From: JAUIAI01 sp049680625
Lineage (GTDB): Bacteria > Pseudomonadota > Gammaproteobacteria > Burkholderiales > Burkholderiaceae_E
Direction of reading: 5' to 3'
DNA length: 57,007 nt
Assembly: GCA_049680625.1 (NCBI GenBank)
Contig: JBAUID010000214.1
Location: 1-57,007, forward strand
In this document: positions 18,171-26,542 of the stretch, piece by piece
Position numbering within the stretch: the stretch's first letter is position 1
Layout: the number at the start of each line of letters is the position of its first letter
Program-made: the position numbers and the translations under genes
The notes under the pieces: model-generated
What the model was told of the DNA's origin: nothing
The model's input: only the letters and a program-made list of their open reading frames with translations
The model's database searches: none

Positions 18171-19775
18171 ATGTTTGATAAGTCACCAAAAAGTGTGTTG
18201 TATATTTCGGCCCGCGGCCTGCTCGCCGTCGAATTTGACGGCAATAAACCGGTCTCGCTTGAAGCTTTCCTTTCCGACGACGAAGCACGTGACGGTGATC
18301 TGCCACGGGCGCCATCGACGGGCCAGTTTGAGCAATGGCTGGTACAACGCAAGCATTATCGGTTTGAAATACTAGTCGACAGTGTTGGTGAACTTCAGCA
18401 CACCGAAATCATGCCGCGTCTCGGGTGGGGTGATCGAAAAGCGTTGCTCAAGCGCAAGACAAAGCAGCAATTTCGCGACAACGAATTTACCACCGTCATT
18501 CTGAAAAACGAAAAAATCGACGGCAAACCACGTCTGTCTGCGTTAATGATGGCACTGCGTGATGAAAATCAGCTCATTCCGTGGTTTAACCTTTTACTCA
18601 AGTACCAGGCTCGGGTTGATTCCCTTGCATCACCAGCATTACTTACCGAGCGGGTCGTACAAATGTTCCGCCCGGGCGGGTCCGGCCTGCTGGTCAGCCT
18701 GAACCCTGCCGGTTTGCGTCAGACAATTGTTGTTGGCGGTCGTGTGAAATTTTCACGGCTCGCAATGCTCAAAGAAGACAGCTCAGTTGAAATTCAGGCT
18801 GAGATTACCCGGACACTTCAGTACTTACTGATGTCGCAGCGTTTGTCGCGCGACGATATTCGCGACGGCAGTTTCGAAGTCTGGATGATTGATACCGGTT
18901 TTAAAGATCAAATCGGGCTTGCGGACTCTATCGTGATCGACCAGGGCGCAACCATTACGGTTCGAATTGTCGATCCAACCCAGCTCAATCTGCCGATTCT
19001 CGCAGGTCAGACCGGCTTGTCATTGTGGTTGCAAGTACCAGGACGCAAGGCGATAACGGACTATCGAAGTGCCCGCCTGAGCCGCTTCGCCCGCGTGGAC
19101 AGAGTACGAAAAAGGCTCTGGACGTTGTCATCAGCAACAGCTGTCATGGGCATGGTCGCCGCCCTCGGAATCGGTTATGCAATCGACACCTATCTGCCCG
19201 ACACATCCGCAAAGAAGCGCTTATTTGCGATTCATCAGCGCGAAGCCAACGAACTGGACCTGGCGCTAAGCCGCTTCTCGGTGTCGGTCGATGAAATTCG
19301 TGCGACCGTCGTCAATGCAATCGCTATTGAGGGCAGATCAGTTAGCCCTTGGGCAATGCTGCGTGCCGTTGGCAATGCGGTCTCAGACGACCCTGGTATA
19401 CAGATAGATCGGCTCGCCTGGGACCCAGACGACTTGGTTGACGGTGCAGCCGGTGCCGCACCCAGTGACTTGAGCCCGCTGACAACCGATTCGTCATCTC
19501 GATCATCTGGTCCGATGACCCGGATATCGCTTAATGGCACGGTCGATCCCAGCTGGTCAAAAGAGCGGGCCAACAATGAAGTCAGCGCGATGGCAAAACG
19601 ATTGCAGTCACAGTGTGCCTGCACTGAACCCCGGGTTCAATTGCCATACGACCCGTCACCGTCAGTGGCTATTTCCCACGACTATATTGGTGACGCAGCG
19701 CGGCGCCCGTCATTCGAAATTGTTGTTTTGTCCCCCCCTGGCAGCCCGGTTCGGGTCAGTTCGGGAGAACTGTGA
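18171..19775 (+). CDS. PilM/PilN-like fusion (MshI-type) assembly protein
   Basis: Protein of 534 aa. Residues 1-300 look like a degenerate PilM/GspL actin-like cytoplasmic domain: a start KSVLYISARGLLAVEF and sequence around LLVSLNPAGLRQTIVVGGRV. A single transmembrane helix follows at about 319-340 (LSSATAVMGMVAALGIGYAI). The remainder is a PilN/GspL-C-like periplasmic domain with a coiled region and a Ser-rich linker. In type IV pili PilM and PilN are usually separate; here, as in GspL and some MshI forms, they are joined. It lies between the platform gene and a PilO-like gene, the standard slot. Homology is judged by position, topology and faint motifs. Confidence 0.7.
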   Translation: MFDKSPKSVLYISARGLLAVEFDGNKPVSLEAFLSDDEARDGDLPRAPSTGQFEQWLVQRKHYRFEILVDSVGELQHTEIMPRLGWGDRKALLKRKTKQQFRDNEFTTVILKNEKIDGKPRLSALMMALRDENQLIPWFNLLLKYQARVDSLASPALLTERVVQMFRPGGSGLLVSLNPAGLRQTIVVGGRVKFSRLAMLKEDSSVEIQAEITRTLQYLLMSQRLSRDDIRDGSFEVWMIDTGFKDQIGLADSIVIDQGATITVRIVDPTQLNLPILAGQTGLSLWLQVPGRKAITDYRSARLSRFARVDRVRKRLWTLSSATAVMGMVAALGIGYAIDTYLPDTSAKKRLFAIHQREANELDLALSRFSVSVDEIRATVVNAIAIEGRSVSPWAMLRAVGNAVSDDPGIQIDRLAWDPDDLVDGAAGAAPSDLSPLTTDSSSRSSGPMTRISLNGTVDPSWSKERANNEVSAMAKRLQSQCACTEPRVQLPYDPSPSVAISHDYIGDAARRPSFEIVVLSPPGSPVRVSSGEL

Positions 19776-19777
19776 TA

Positions 19778-20431
19778 ATGATCAACCGAACCGAAGTTGA
19801 ACTGTTAAAACCCACCCTGATTGGCGCACTGGTATTGACATTAGTCGGCTGTGCCGCTTTCGGATATGCCTGGTGGCGATTCGACACCGCGCGCGAAGTG
19901 CGCGAAAACGATGGACGTAACCTGCTGACCGAAATGGCCAGGGTGGATCGCATGCGTGAAACACTGCGCCAGGCGACTCTGTTCAGCCCACGCTTTGAAG
20001 CCCTCGAGGCATCCGGCGTGGTGGGCGACTTTCCGAAAGCCAGGACACTGGACAGGTTTGAGTCATCGCTGCGCGCCCAGGGTATCAGCGTACACGGATT
20101 CTCATTGGGTGTTGAGCAGCCCACCGATCCGCTCAATGCCCATGATTTTCGGCAGTTTTCGCCGGGTCGATTTGAACTCACCTTCAGCGCTGACGTGCTT
20201 CACGAACGGCAGTTTGGTCAGATGGCGGCGGCGGTGAAGAATGCGTTGAGCGGCCTGAGCACAATGGAAGCCTGCTCGTTAACTCGTGATACCAGTAATA
20301 GTAGTCTGACGGTTCAATCAGCAAATTCTTCTCCAGGCCTAAGGGCACGTTGCACAGTGAACTGGTATGTCTTTTCGCCGGTGAAGGTTGACACGATGGC
20401 CGGCGCAGCACCGCCACCCGTTGCGAATTGA
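19778..20431 (+). CDS. PilO/MshJ-like inner-membrane assembly protein
   Basis: Protein of 217 aa: short cytoplasmic tail, one transmembrane helix at about residues 13-33 (LIGALVLTLVGCAAFGYAWW), a coiled-coil-like stretch, then a small periplasmic domain. This is the plan of PilO, GspM and MshJ, which bind the PilN-like partner. The start is ATG 19778 with GGGAG upstream; GTG 19772, overlapping the previous gene, is an alternative. Two cysteines near residues 167 and 194 could form a periplasmic disulfide. Sequence similarity is too weak to name it firmly. Confidence 0.65.
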   Translation: MINRTEVELLKPTLIGALVLTLVGCAAFGYAWWRFDTAREVRENDGRNLLTEMARVDRMRETLRQATLFSPRFEALEASGVVGDFPKARTLDRFESSLRAQGISVHGFSLGVEQPTDPLNAHDFRQFSPGRFELTFSADVLHERQFGQMAAAVKNALSGLSTMEACSLTRDTSNSSLTVQSANSSPGLRARCTVNWYVFSPVKVDTMAGAAPPPVAN

Positions 20432-20517
20432 CCCAGTTGACATAGGTGTGAATCAACAGAAATCAACAGCAGTGATCAGCTGTGAATCGAAACCAGTAAC
20501 TATTTTGAGACAGTGCA

Positions 20518-20985
20518 ATGCACCTTGAACGAATACAGGCAGCACGAATCCAGGCGATACCTGTGCGTTTGTTAACTATCGCTTTATCCGCGACGACCCT
20601 TGGAGTCTTGTCACCACTATTGCACGCAACCGAGGATGAACCACCAATTGGACGCATCATCTTTTCCGAGTCTGAACGTATTGCGATCGACCAACTGAGG
20701 ATCCGACCCGGAGGACTACCCAACCAGGCGTTGACGTCAACCGCGCGACCGCTGCGATTTAACGGCGTAATGCAGATTCACGGCGGTGCCAATCGAGCAT
20801 GGATAAACGGATCACCAATAGACCGGAATGGTGATCCGCAACGACGGATTCGGCTACATGGCCAACGCCTGATCGTGACCGATGAATCAGGTCAGTCGGT
20901 ATTGTTACCGGGCGACTCAATCAGTCAACGAATGGTGACGCCGTCGAGCCAGCAGCTACGAGTCAAGCACCAGTTGGTAAGATGA
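20518..20985 (+). CDS. MshK/PilP/GspB-like periplasmic protein
   Basis: Protein of 155 aa with an N-terminal hydrophobic segment (about 17-36) that is a signal peptide or anchor. A short beta-rich domain follows, with LRFNGVMQIHGGANRAWING (79-98), a pattern like the C-terminal HR/GspB-type domain that contacts the secretin N0 domain. In pilus operons this slot holds PilP or MshK, linking the inner-membrane complex to the secretin. Its stop overlaps the next start as ATGA. Function is inferred from position plus this one motif. Confidence 0.6.
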   Translation: MHLERIQAARIQAIPVRLLTIALSATTLGVLSPLLHATEDEPPIGRIIFSESERIAIDQLRIRPGGLPNQALTSTARPLRFNGVMQIHGGANRAWINGSPIDRNGDPQRRIRLHGQRLIVTDESGQSVLLPGDSISQRMVTPSSQQLRVKHQLVR

Positions 20986-22463
20986 AACCCCGAGAATGGA
21001 TTCAATCCGCTGGCACTGCAGGTCGGCACCGCGCCCCCAGGGACAAGCAATCCGGCTTGGCCTTTTACTTGTTTGTTGTGCTGACCCTGGTAGTGAGCGC
21101 CGGAATCACCATCGGCCTGGCGCGTAATTTGACCAGCCATCAACAATTGGACGAAAGCGCTCGGGAGTCTCTGGCGCAGGCGCGGCAACTTTTACTGGCT
21201 CACCTGGCCCAACCAGATCTTAACCCTGGGCTCAATCGCCTCGGACAATTCAGCTTGCTACCGGACTTGCCCATTGCCGTCGGCGGCGCAACAGACGCGA
21301 CAGAACCAAACTACGACGGTCTTGGAGAGATTGCGGGATGTGCAACCCGAATATGGTCAACCGGTCAGCCACTGTCAGCGGTTGACACTGCCGGCGCCAG
21401 CGCACGCTGCTTTGGCCGTATTCCGTGGAAAAGTCTGGGCTTGTCCCTGCGGGGTAATGATGATGCGGATACCGCCGGTGTTGTTCCCTGGGTGATTGCC
21501 TCTCCCAACCTGGCAATCAGCGCCACCTGTCTCGCCAATCTCAACCCGATGATGATGGGCCAGGCTTATGGCGGTTTCACTTGCCCATCGGCAATGCCTT
21601 TTCCGTGGTTACGCGTCGTTGATGCACGCGGCAACTTGCTATCCGACCGGGTGGCGTTCGCCCTGGTCATGCCCGGCACGGCGCTGCCCGGGCAAACACG
21701 CAGCCCAACCGCACCAATCACCGCCTACCTGGATACTCTGACCATCCTGCCGGGCTGTCAGCCACCATGCCAGCCCGGCACTTACAACAATGCTAATTAC
21801 GCCCATGCTGATAACAGTACATGGACACTGATTCATGCGCCAACCGCCGGGCCGCTTATCAACCGCGGGACAACCTACCAGGCACCAGTTCTGTTCAATG
21901 ACACTGTTGTGTGGGTAACAGCTGATGAATTATTTGCCTTTCTTGAGGCTCGAGCCTTGCAAACCGTACGTACGACACTCGACAGTTTTCGGGCGAGCAC
22001 CGGTTACTACCCGTACGCCGCCCCGGTTGGATCACCAACAACAAGTTGCAGCACCGGCGACCGGGTTGGTCACCCACCAACAGACGATGGTGATTGTGGC
22101 GTTAATCGCTCGCTCAACCTACCCAACTGGTTGACGGCATCTGGCTGGCAGCGCTACTTCGTTTATGCGGTTTCCCCTCGTTGCGTGGCCAGTCTCGCGG
22201 CCTGTATCGCACCTGGGCTGACGGTTGATGCGTCTACCAACGTCAATGCGGCCTTGTTTCTTCCAGGCCAACCGCTAACCCAGCTGCCGTTTGCAACGTC
22301 GCGCGGCATGGCACAGCAACCAATGGACATCAACGGCGTGTTGTCGACCAATCTTGCCGACCGTCTCGACAACATCGAAAACGCCGGTGGTACGGCTGAC
22401 GTCTTTGTGATGCCAGACTCGACAGCCGTCAATGATAACGACCGAATGCTGGTGTTTAACTGA
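20982..22463 (+). CDS. Large pilin-like (PilX/GspK-type) protein without Glu5
   Basis: Protein of 493 aa. After a basic 25-residue leader, KQSG is followed by a hydrophobic helix LAFYLFVVLTLVVSAGITIG and an amphipathic helix ending SLAQARQLLLAHLA. This matches the N-terminus of PilX, MshP and GspK-type minor pilins, and position 5 of the mature form is not Glu. The large C-terminal domain has several cysteine pairs, including PGCQPPCQPG and CVASLAACI, and ends in a conserved-looking NWLTASGWQRYFVYAVSP region. By analogy with GspK, a large Glu5-less pseudopilin could cap the filament tip. I do not recognise a named family for the C-terminal domain. Confidence 0.6.
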   Translation: MKPREWIQSAGTAGRHRAPRDKQSGLAFYLFVVLTLVVSAGITIGLARNLTSHQQLDESARESLAQARQLLLAHLAQPDLNPGLNRLGQFSLLPDLPIAVGGATDATEPNYDGLGEIAGCATRIWSTGQPLSAVDTAGASARCFGRIPWKSLGLSLRGNDDADTAGVVPWVIASPNLAISATCLANLNPMMMGQAYGGFTCPSAMPFPWLRVVDARGNLLSDRVAFALVMPGTALPGQTRSPTAPITAYLDTLTILPGCQPPCQPGTYNNANYAHADNSTWTLIHAPTAGPLINRGTTYQAPVLFNDTVVWVTADELFAFLEARALQTVRTTLDSFRASTGYYPYAAPVGSPTTSCSTGDRVGHPPTDDGDCGVNRSLNLPNWLTASGWQRYFVYAVSPRCVASLAACIAPGLTVDASTNVNAALFLPGQPLTQLPFATSRGMAQQPMDINGVLSTNLADRLDNIENAGGTADVFVMPDSTAVNDNDRMLVFN

Positions 22464-22470
22464 GGTGAAC

Positions 22471-23307
22471 ATGAACCCAAAGAACCATCGGAATCGACCC
22501 AAAGCTGACTCGGGATTCTCCCTGGTAGAGATTGCCATCGGTCTGGTAATTCTGTCGCTCGCTGCCGTTGGCATGATTGCCTCACTCAGCAAACAACTCG
22601 AGCAACAGAAAGTAGTAGAAACCCGGCAGCTGGTGGACTCGGCGCGCGCTGCCTTGATTGCCTTTGCTAGCACAAACGGACGGTTGCCCTGCCCTGCCAA
22701 TGCCACGTCAGCCGGCCAGGAAAGCATATTGAGCGCCGTCGGATCAGTTGTGACCTGTACCGCCGAAAACGGTTTTCTGCCCGCGGTCACCCTGGGCTTG
22801 CCAAACCTTGATGCCAATGGTTTGCTCCCGGATGCGTTTGCCGACGGCGCCGGCACTGGAAACGGAACCTATTTGCGGTCAGTTATGTACGGTATATCGA
22901 GCCTGGCAGCGCCAGTTGCAAACGCACTGACCTCACCAGCACTTGGACTTCCCGGTGCATCAAACCGACGCCAGCAAATCCAGGCTGCAATCAACACCGG
23001 CCAGGCCGTGTTCGTTTGTCGTAGCGCCGCCGGCGCCGGCGCAGGTATCAACCGGTGCGGCTCTGCGGCCAACACCTTGAGTGCCAATGCCGTTGCCGTT
23101 GTCTGGTCACGCGGCATTAACGGAAACAATCCAGCCAGCTACTCCGCAGATGAAACCCAGAATACAACCCATGCAATTGCCCGCGTCTTCGTTAGTCGCG
23201 ACTTTGCGCCCCCGGATGCAACCGGGGGGCAATTCGACGATATTGTCAGCTGGATTTCCTTCCCTGTTATCGCCGACCGCCTACTGGTTGGCGGCCACGT
23301 AATGTAG
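22471..23307 (+). CDS. Minor type IV prepilin with RLPCP motif
   Basis: Protein of 278 aa. A class-III signal is clear: basic leader, then SGFSLVEIAIGLVILSL, with cleavage expected after G15 and Glu at mature position 5. The helix runs into DSARAALIAFASTNGRLPCP, a motif I have seen in a family of betaproteobacterial prepilin-like proteins. Cysteines at PCPA, TCTA, VCRS and RCGS could form disulfides. ATG 22471 has GAGGTG immediately upstream and lies 7 nt after the previous stop. It would be processed by a prepilin peptidase encoded elsewhere. Confidence 0.82.
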   Translation: MNPKNHRNRPKADSGFSLVEIAIGLVILSLAAVGMIASLSKQLEQQKVVETRQLVDSARAALIAFASTNGRLPCPANATSAGQESILSAVGSVVTCTAENGFLPAVTLGLPNLDANGLLPDAFADGAGTGNGTYLRSVMYGISSLAAPVANALTSPALGLPGASNRRQQIQAAINTGQAVFVCRSAAGAGAGINRCGSAANTLSANAVAVVWSRGINGNNPASYSADETQNTTHAIARVFVSRDFAPPDATGGQFDDIVSWISFPVIADRLLVGGHVM

Positions 23308-23312
23308 TCAAC

Positions 23313-24122
23313 ATGAAACCGTCATCTCTTTCGATAATTGCCCGCTTTACCTGGCTTGAAGCGCGCTATGGTCACCTGCTGTGGATTGCTCTTCTAATGA
23401 GCGTATTGCTTTTGATAAGTGGGTGGTTTTTGCAGGCAATTTCTGTCATTGAACTCGACCTCAACGCGGTAAGCATCATGGCACCCGTTGCCCGCCTGGT
23501 TGCTATCGCAATCATTGGCGTTTTTGTGATCAGCGGCACTTGTCGAACCCTTGAGCAACGCGGACTGGACATGATTCTGTCCGCCCCGGTCAGCCGTTCA
23601 CAATGGTTGCTGGGACGACTCACCGGACTGATGCTTGCCGCAATAGTCATTGCAATTTTTGCAGGCCTGCCGCTGACCTTGTTCGCGTCACCACTGAGAG
23701 TGGCTCAATGGACGTTATCCCTGGCCGGAGAATTGGTCATGGTTGCAGCCCTTGGTCTGATGCTGTCGGTGTCGCTGACCAGATTGCCTGCGGCCTTACT
23801 GGGCTTATTCTCTGTTTATCTGTGTGCGCGCACTATCGGAGTTATCAGTTTGTTAAACGCATCGGGGATTCCATCCACCATATCGGACAAGGCTGACGTG
23901 GTGGCCGGAACCGATTTGCTCAGCACGCTTAGCGACGCGGTAGTGACCAGCCTGTCCGTGCTATTGCCACGTCTGGATCTGATGGCCCAGACGCAATGGC
24001 TGTCTGAACCAGTTATTGACCAAATGCTGTTGCCCATTGGCAGTGGCCTGGTACAAGCCGCTATCTATGTTGCCATCTCGGTAAGCGTTGGCGTGATCGA
24101 TTTCGACCATCGCGATGTCTGA
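23313..24122 (+). CDS. ABC-2 type permease in the pilus cluster
   Basis: Protein of 269 aa with about six hydrophobic spans: roughly 20-42, 55-78, 105-130, 140-165, 170-190 and 235-260. The motif GLDMILSAPVSRSQWLLGRL between spans 2 and 3 is typical of ABC-2 export permeases such as NosY and CcmB, whose coupling helix contacts the ATPase. No ATPase gene adjoins it; the orphan ATPase at 10589-11371 in the same cluster is the natural partner. It starts 5 nt after one prepilin gene and is followed, with 8-nt overlap, by a helical protein and then another prepilin. Confidence 0.8.
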   Translation: MKPSSLSIIARFTWLEARYGHLLWIALLMSVLLLISGWFLQAISVIELDLNAVSIMAPVARLVAIAIIGVFVISGTCRTLEQRGLDMILSAPVSRSQWLLGRLTGLMLAAIVIAIFAGLPLTLFASPLRVAQWTLSLAGELVMVAALGLMLSVSLTRLPAALLGLFSVYLCARTIGVISLLNASGIPSTISDKADVVAGTDLLSTLSDAVVTSLSVLLPRLDLMAQTQWLSEPVIDQMLLPIGSGLVQAAIYVAISVSVGVIDFDHRDV

Positions 24123-24885
24123 AACCTTCTGGACAGGTAAACGAGTCAACGCAACAATTGCCAGTCTGCTGTTGTTACTATTCACGGGCTTACAAGCCTG
24201 GTTCAGTAATGTTCACGAACGGCAATGGACGGCTCAATTCTCGTTAGGGCCGGCGCCCGGGCACCAATGGCTGACCCTGGCCAGCCTGGGGGAACAGTCC
24301 GGCATGGGCCGCGGCCTGGCGCTATATACGCAGAGCTTTGACATTCAGGCTGGCAAGGCAATGTCGATAGCAAGGCTCGACTTAAAAGCCACCCGTGACT
24401 GGTTAGCAACCGCTGGCGAGCTGGCCCCCACGTCAGCGTATCCCGGCTTTCTGGCCAGCCGCATCTATGCCTCGGTAGCGCCGCCGACTCAGTCTCGACT
24501 TCTGCTTGACTGGGTTGCCGGACATTATTCGAAATCTCCGGCCACCCAATGGCCATGGCTCGCCCATGCGGTTTACCTTGCCAAACATGTGCTTGGCGAC
24601 ACCAAACTGGCCCTTGAATACGCTCACCAACTACGAGTCGGGGCAGGCGATGCGCCAGTGCCGCAGTGGGCACGCGATCTTGAAGTGTTCCTGTTGCTGG
24701 ATCTGAACGAGTTGGAAGCAGCACGAACCCTACTGGGTGGCCTGATTGCCAGTGGTCAGATTCGCGATCAACGGGCCCTGCAAGTCATGATTGCCGACCT
24801 GGAGCGGATCGGGGGTCGATTTCAGCCCGATCAGCGGCCTCGTCCGGGCCCTGGAAATGCCGAATTAAAACCCAAACCCGAATAA
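24115..24885 (+). CDS. Membrane-anchored helical (TPR-like) protein, ABC partner
   Basis: Protein of 256 aa of unknown family. One N-terminal membrane helix (about 13-29, ATIASLLLLLFTGLQAWF) is followed by a periplasmic domain rich in Ala/Leu helices that look like degenerate TPR repeats (WPWLAHAVYLAKHVLGDTKL, DLEVFLLLDLNELEAARTLL). The tail is Pro-rich. The start overlaps the permease stop by 8 nt, so the two are probably translated together and work together. It could be the accessory subunit of the ABC transporter, comparable in topology to PilG beside PilH/PilI of Myxococcus, but no sequence similarity is claimed. Confidence 0.6.
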   Translation: MSETFWTGKRVNATIASLLLLLFTGLQAWFSNVHERQWTAQFSLGPAPGHQWLTLASLGEQSGMGRGLALYTQSFDIQAGKAMSIARLDLKATRDWLATAGELAPTSAYPGFLASRIYASVAPPTQSRLLLDWVAGHYSKSPATQWPWLAHAVYLAKHVLGDTKLALEYAHQLRVGAGDAPVPQWARDLEVFLLLDLNELEAARTLLGGLIASGQIRDQRALQVMIADLERIGGRFQPDQRPRPGPGNAELKPKPE

Positions 24886-24904
24886 TCAACCGGAAATCTC
24901 CCAC

Positions 24905-25555
24905 ATGAAATCGAAAGTACCAGCAAACCAATCATCCAGACAGAACGGCTTTACCCTCGTGGAAATCGCCATTGTCCTGGTCATTGTCGGCCTTCTTCTT
25001 GGTGCCGTACTAAAGGGTCAGGAACTGATTTTTAATACCAAAATCAAGTCGACCTACAACATGAGCCGCGAAACTGCAGCCGCGCTTTACGCGTACCAGG
25101 ACCGTTATCGGATGAACCCGGGTGACGACAATAAGGCAACGCAACGTTTTCCTACAGCCAACCCGGCAACAACTGACGGCAACGGTGACGGCTTGATCGC
25201 CTACGGCTCTCGCTGCCAGAACACCGGGGTCAGCAATGCCGGCGAGAACTGCAACGCGTTACATCATCTGCGAGTGGCCGGGTTTATCGCCGGTGCCGGT
25301 AACGAAGGCTTGCGCACTGCATTCGGTGGAATCGCGTCACCGGCACGCTGGGAAAACTACTACCCAAGCGCAGGCAACAATCCGGCCCTGGGTTACGACT
25401 CCCGCGGAATCACCCACAAAATCATGAGCACAATTGACACCTCGTTTGACGACGGTAATCCGGCAACAGGATCGGTTCGCTGCCGGAACACGGCTCAATA
25501 CGATCAGACCAATTTTGACGCTCGTATGCCAGATTGGTGCTCAGCGGCAATGTAG
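24905..25555 (+). CDS. Type IV prepilin, candidate main subunit
   Basis: Protein of 216 aa. Leader of 14 residues ending in G, then FTLVEIAIVLVIVGLLLGAV with Glu5, the class-III prepilin signal. The sequence GQELIFNTKIKSTYNMSRE and then AYQDRYRMNPGDDNKA match a recurring betaproteobacterial prepilin family. Three cysteine-bearing segments (SRCQN, ENCNA, VRCRN) and a C-terminal DWCSAAM loop suggest a D-region-like disulfide. As the last gene, just before a terminator, with its own 19-nt gap, it is the best candidate for the major or most abundant subunit. That role is inference. Confidence 0.8.
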   Translation: MKSKVPANQSSRQNGFTLVEIAIVLVIVGLLLGAVLKGQELIFNTKIKSTYNMSRETAAALYAYQDRYRMNPGDDNKATQRFPTANPATTDGNGDGLIAYGSRCQNTGVSNAGENCNALHHLRVAGFIAGAGNEGLRTAFGGIASPARWENYYPSAGNNPALGYDSRGITHKIMSTIDTSFDDGNPATGSVRCRNTAQYDQTNFDARMPDWCSAAM

Positions 25556-25594
25556 TGAATTGCTGAACAGTATTCAACAGCAGAAAATAGCAAA

Positions 25595-25612
25595 AGGGGC
25601 CGTATGGCCTCT
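25595..25612. terminator. Bidirectional intrinsic terminator
   Basis: A 7-bp stem (AGGGGCC with GGCCTCT, one G-U) and a 4-nt loop. On the plus strand it is followed by the T-rich TACTTTATATCTTT; on the minus strand by TTTTGCTATTTT. It sits between the convergent prepilin gene and trpC and can end both operons. Confidence 0.7.
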
Positions 25613-25674
25613 TACTTTATATCTTTGCTTTATAGTTGCCGGCCCTGGCCAAGGGGGTATCAAAGTGGTGAACC

Positions 25675-26502
25675 TCAGGCCGCCGTGCCGAACAACTGGT
25701 TCAACGCCCCACCCGGGTCTTCCGCCCGCATAAAGGCTTCACCGACCAAAAATCCGTTCACACCGGCATCTCGCATCCGCCGCACATCATCAGCATTGAG
25801 AATCCCACTTTCGGTTACCACTAGCCTGTCATCTGGCATCTGAGCCAACAGGCCCAGAGTGGTATCGAGTGATACGTCAAAGGTGCGCAGATTTCGGTTG
25901 TTCACCCCCACCAGCGGCGTCTTCAGCTTCAAGGCACTCTGCAATTCTTCTGCATTGTGAACTTCAACCAGGACGTCCATACCCAGATCGCGGGCACAGT
26001 CCTCCAACGCAATCAGATCGTGGTCATCAAGGGCGGCCACAATAAGTAAAATGCAATCAGCGCCCCAGACCCGGGCCTGCATCACCTGGTAAGCATCGAT
26101 AATGAAATCTTTTCGGATTACCGGCAGTTGGCAGGCGTTTCGCGCCTGCCGCAGGTAGTCCGGGTGGCCCTGGAAAAACTGCTCATCAGTCAGGACAGAC
26201 AAACAAGCCGCGCCACCGCCCTGGTAACTCTCGGCAATTTGAGCCGGCGAGAAATTTTCACGCAACACGCCTTTGCTTGGGCTGGCCTTTTTTACCTCGG
26301 CAATCACAGCCGGGTAGCCTTGATCGATACGCTGACGAAGCGCCGAGAGGAAACCCCTGGGTAGGTCCAGGTTCGAGCCATCGTGCAGGCTGCTCTGAGC
26401 CAGCGCCAATAAATCAGACTCAGCGATTTCCAGGCGCGCTGCAGCGATTTCCCGCGCTTTTACCGCGAGAATTTTGTTTAAAATATCAGACTTGGCAGAC
26501 AT
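25675..26502 (-). CDS. trpC: Indole-3-glycerol phosphate synthase
   Basis: Protein of 275 aa, a TIM barrel that closes the ring of CdRP to indole-3-glycerol phosphate in tryptophan synthesis. Seen: VIAEVKKASPSKG with the catalytic lysine near the barrel start, VIRKDFIID, and VGVNNRNLRTF and VVTESGI further on. I start at ATG 26502 (MSAKSDILNKIL); the frame is open further upstream into trpD but without homology. It is not fused to trpF. Last gene of the minus-strand trp run. Confidence 0.96.
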   Translation of the reverse strand: MSAKSDILNKILAVKAREIAAARLEIAESDLLALAQSSLHDGSNLDLPRGFLSALRQRIDQGYPAVIAEVKKASPSKGVLRENFSPAQIAESYQGGGAACLSVLTDEQFFQGHPDYLRQARNACQLPVIRKDFIIDAYQVMQARVWGADCILLIVAALDDHDLIALEDCARDLGMDVLVEVHNAEELQSALKLKTPLVGVNNRNLRTFDVSLDTTLGLLAQMPDDRLVVTESGILNADDVRRMRDAGVNGFLVGEAFMRAEDPGGALNQLFGTAA

Positions 26503-26542
26503 ATCGGTTTCGGTCCGTCGCTCGCTTTCGAGATTTAAAAAT

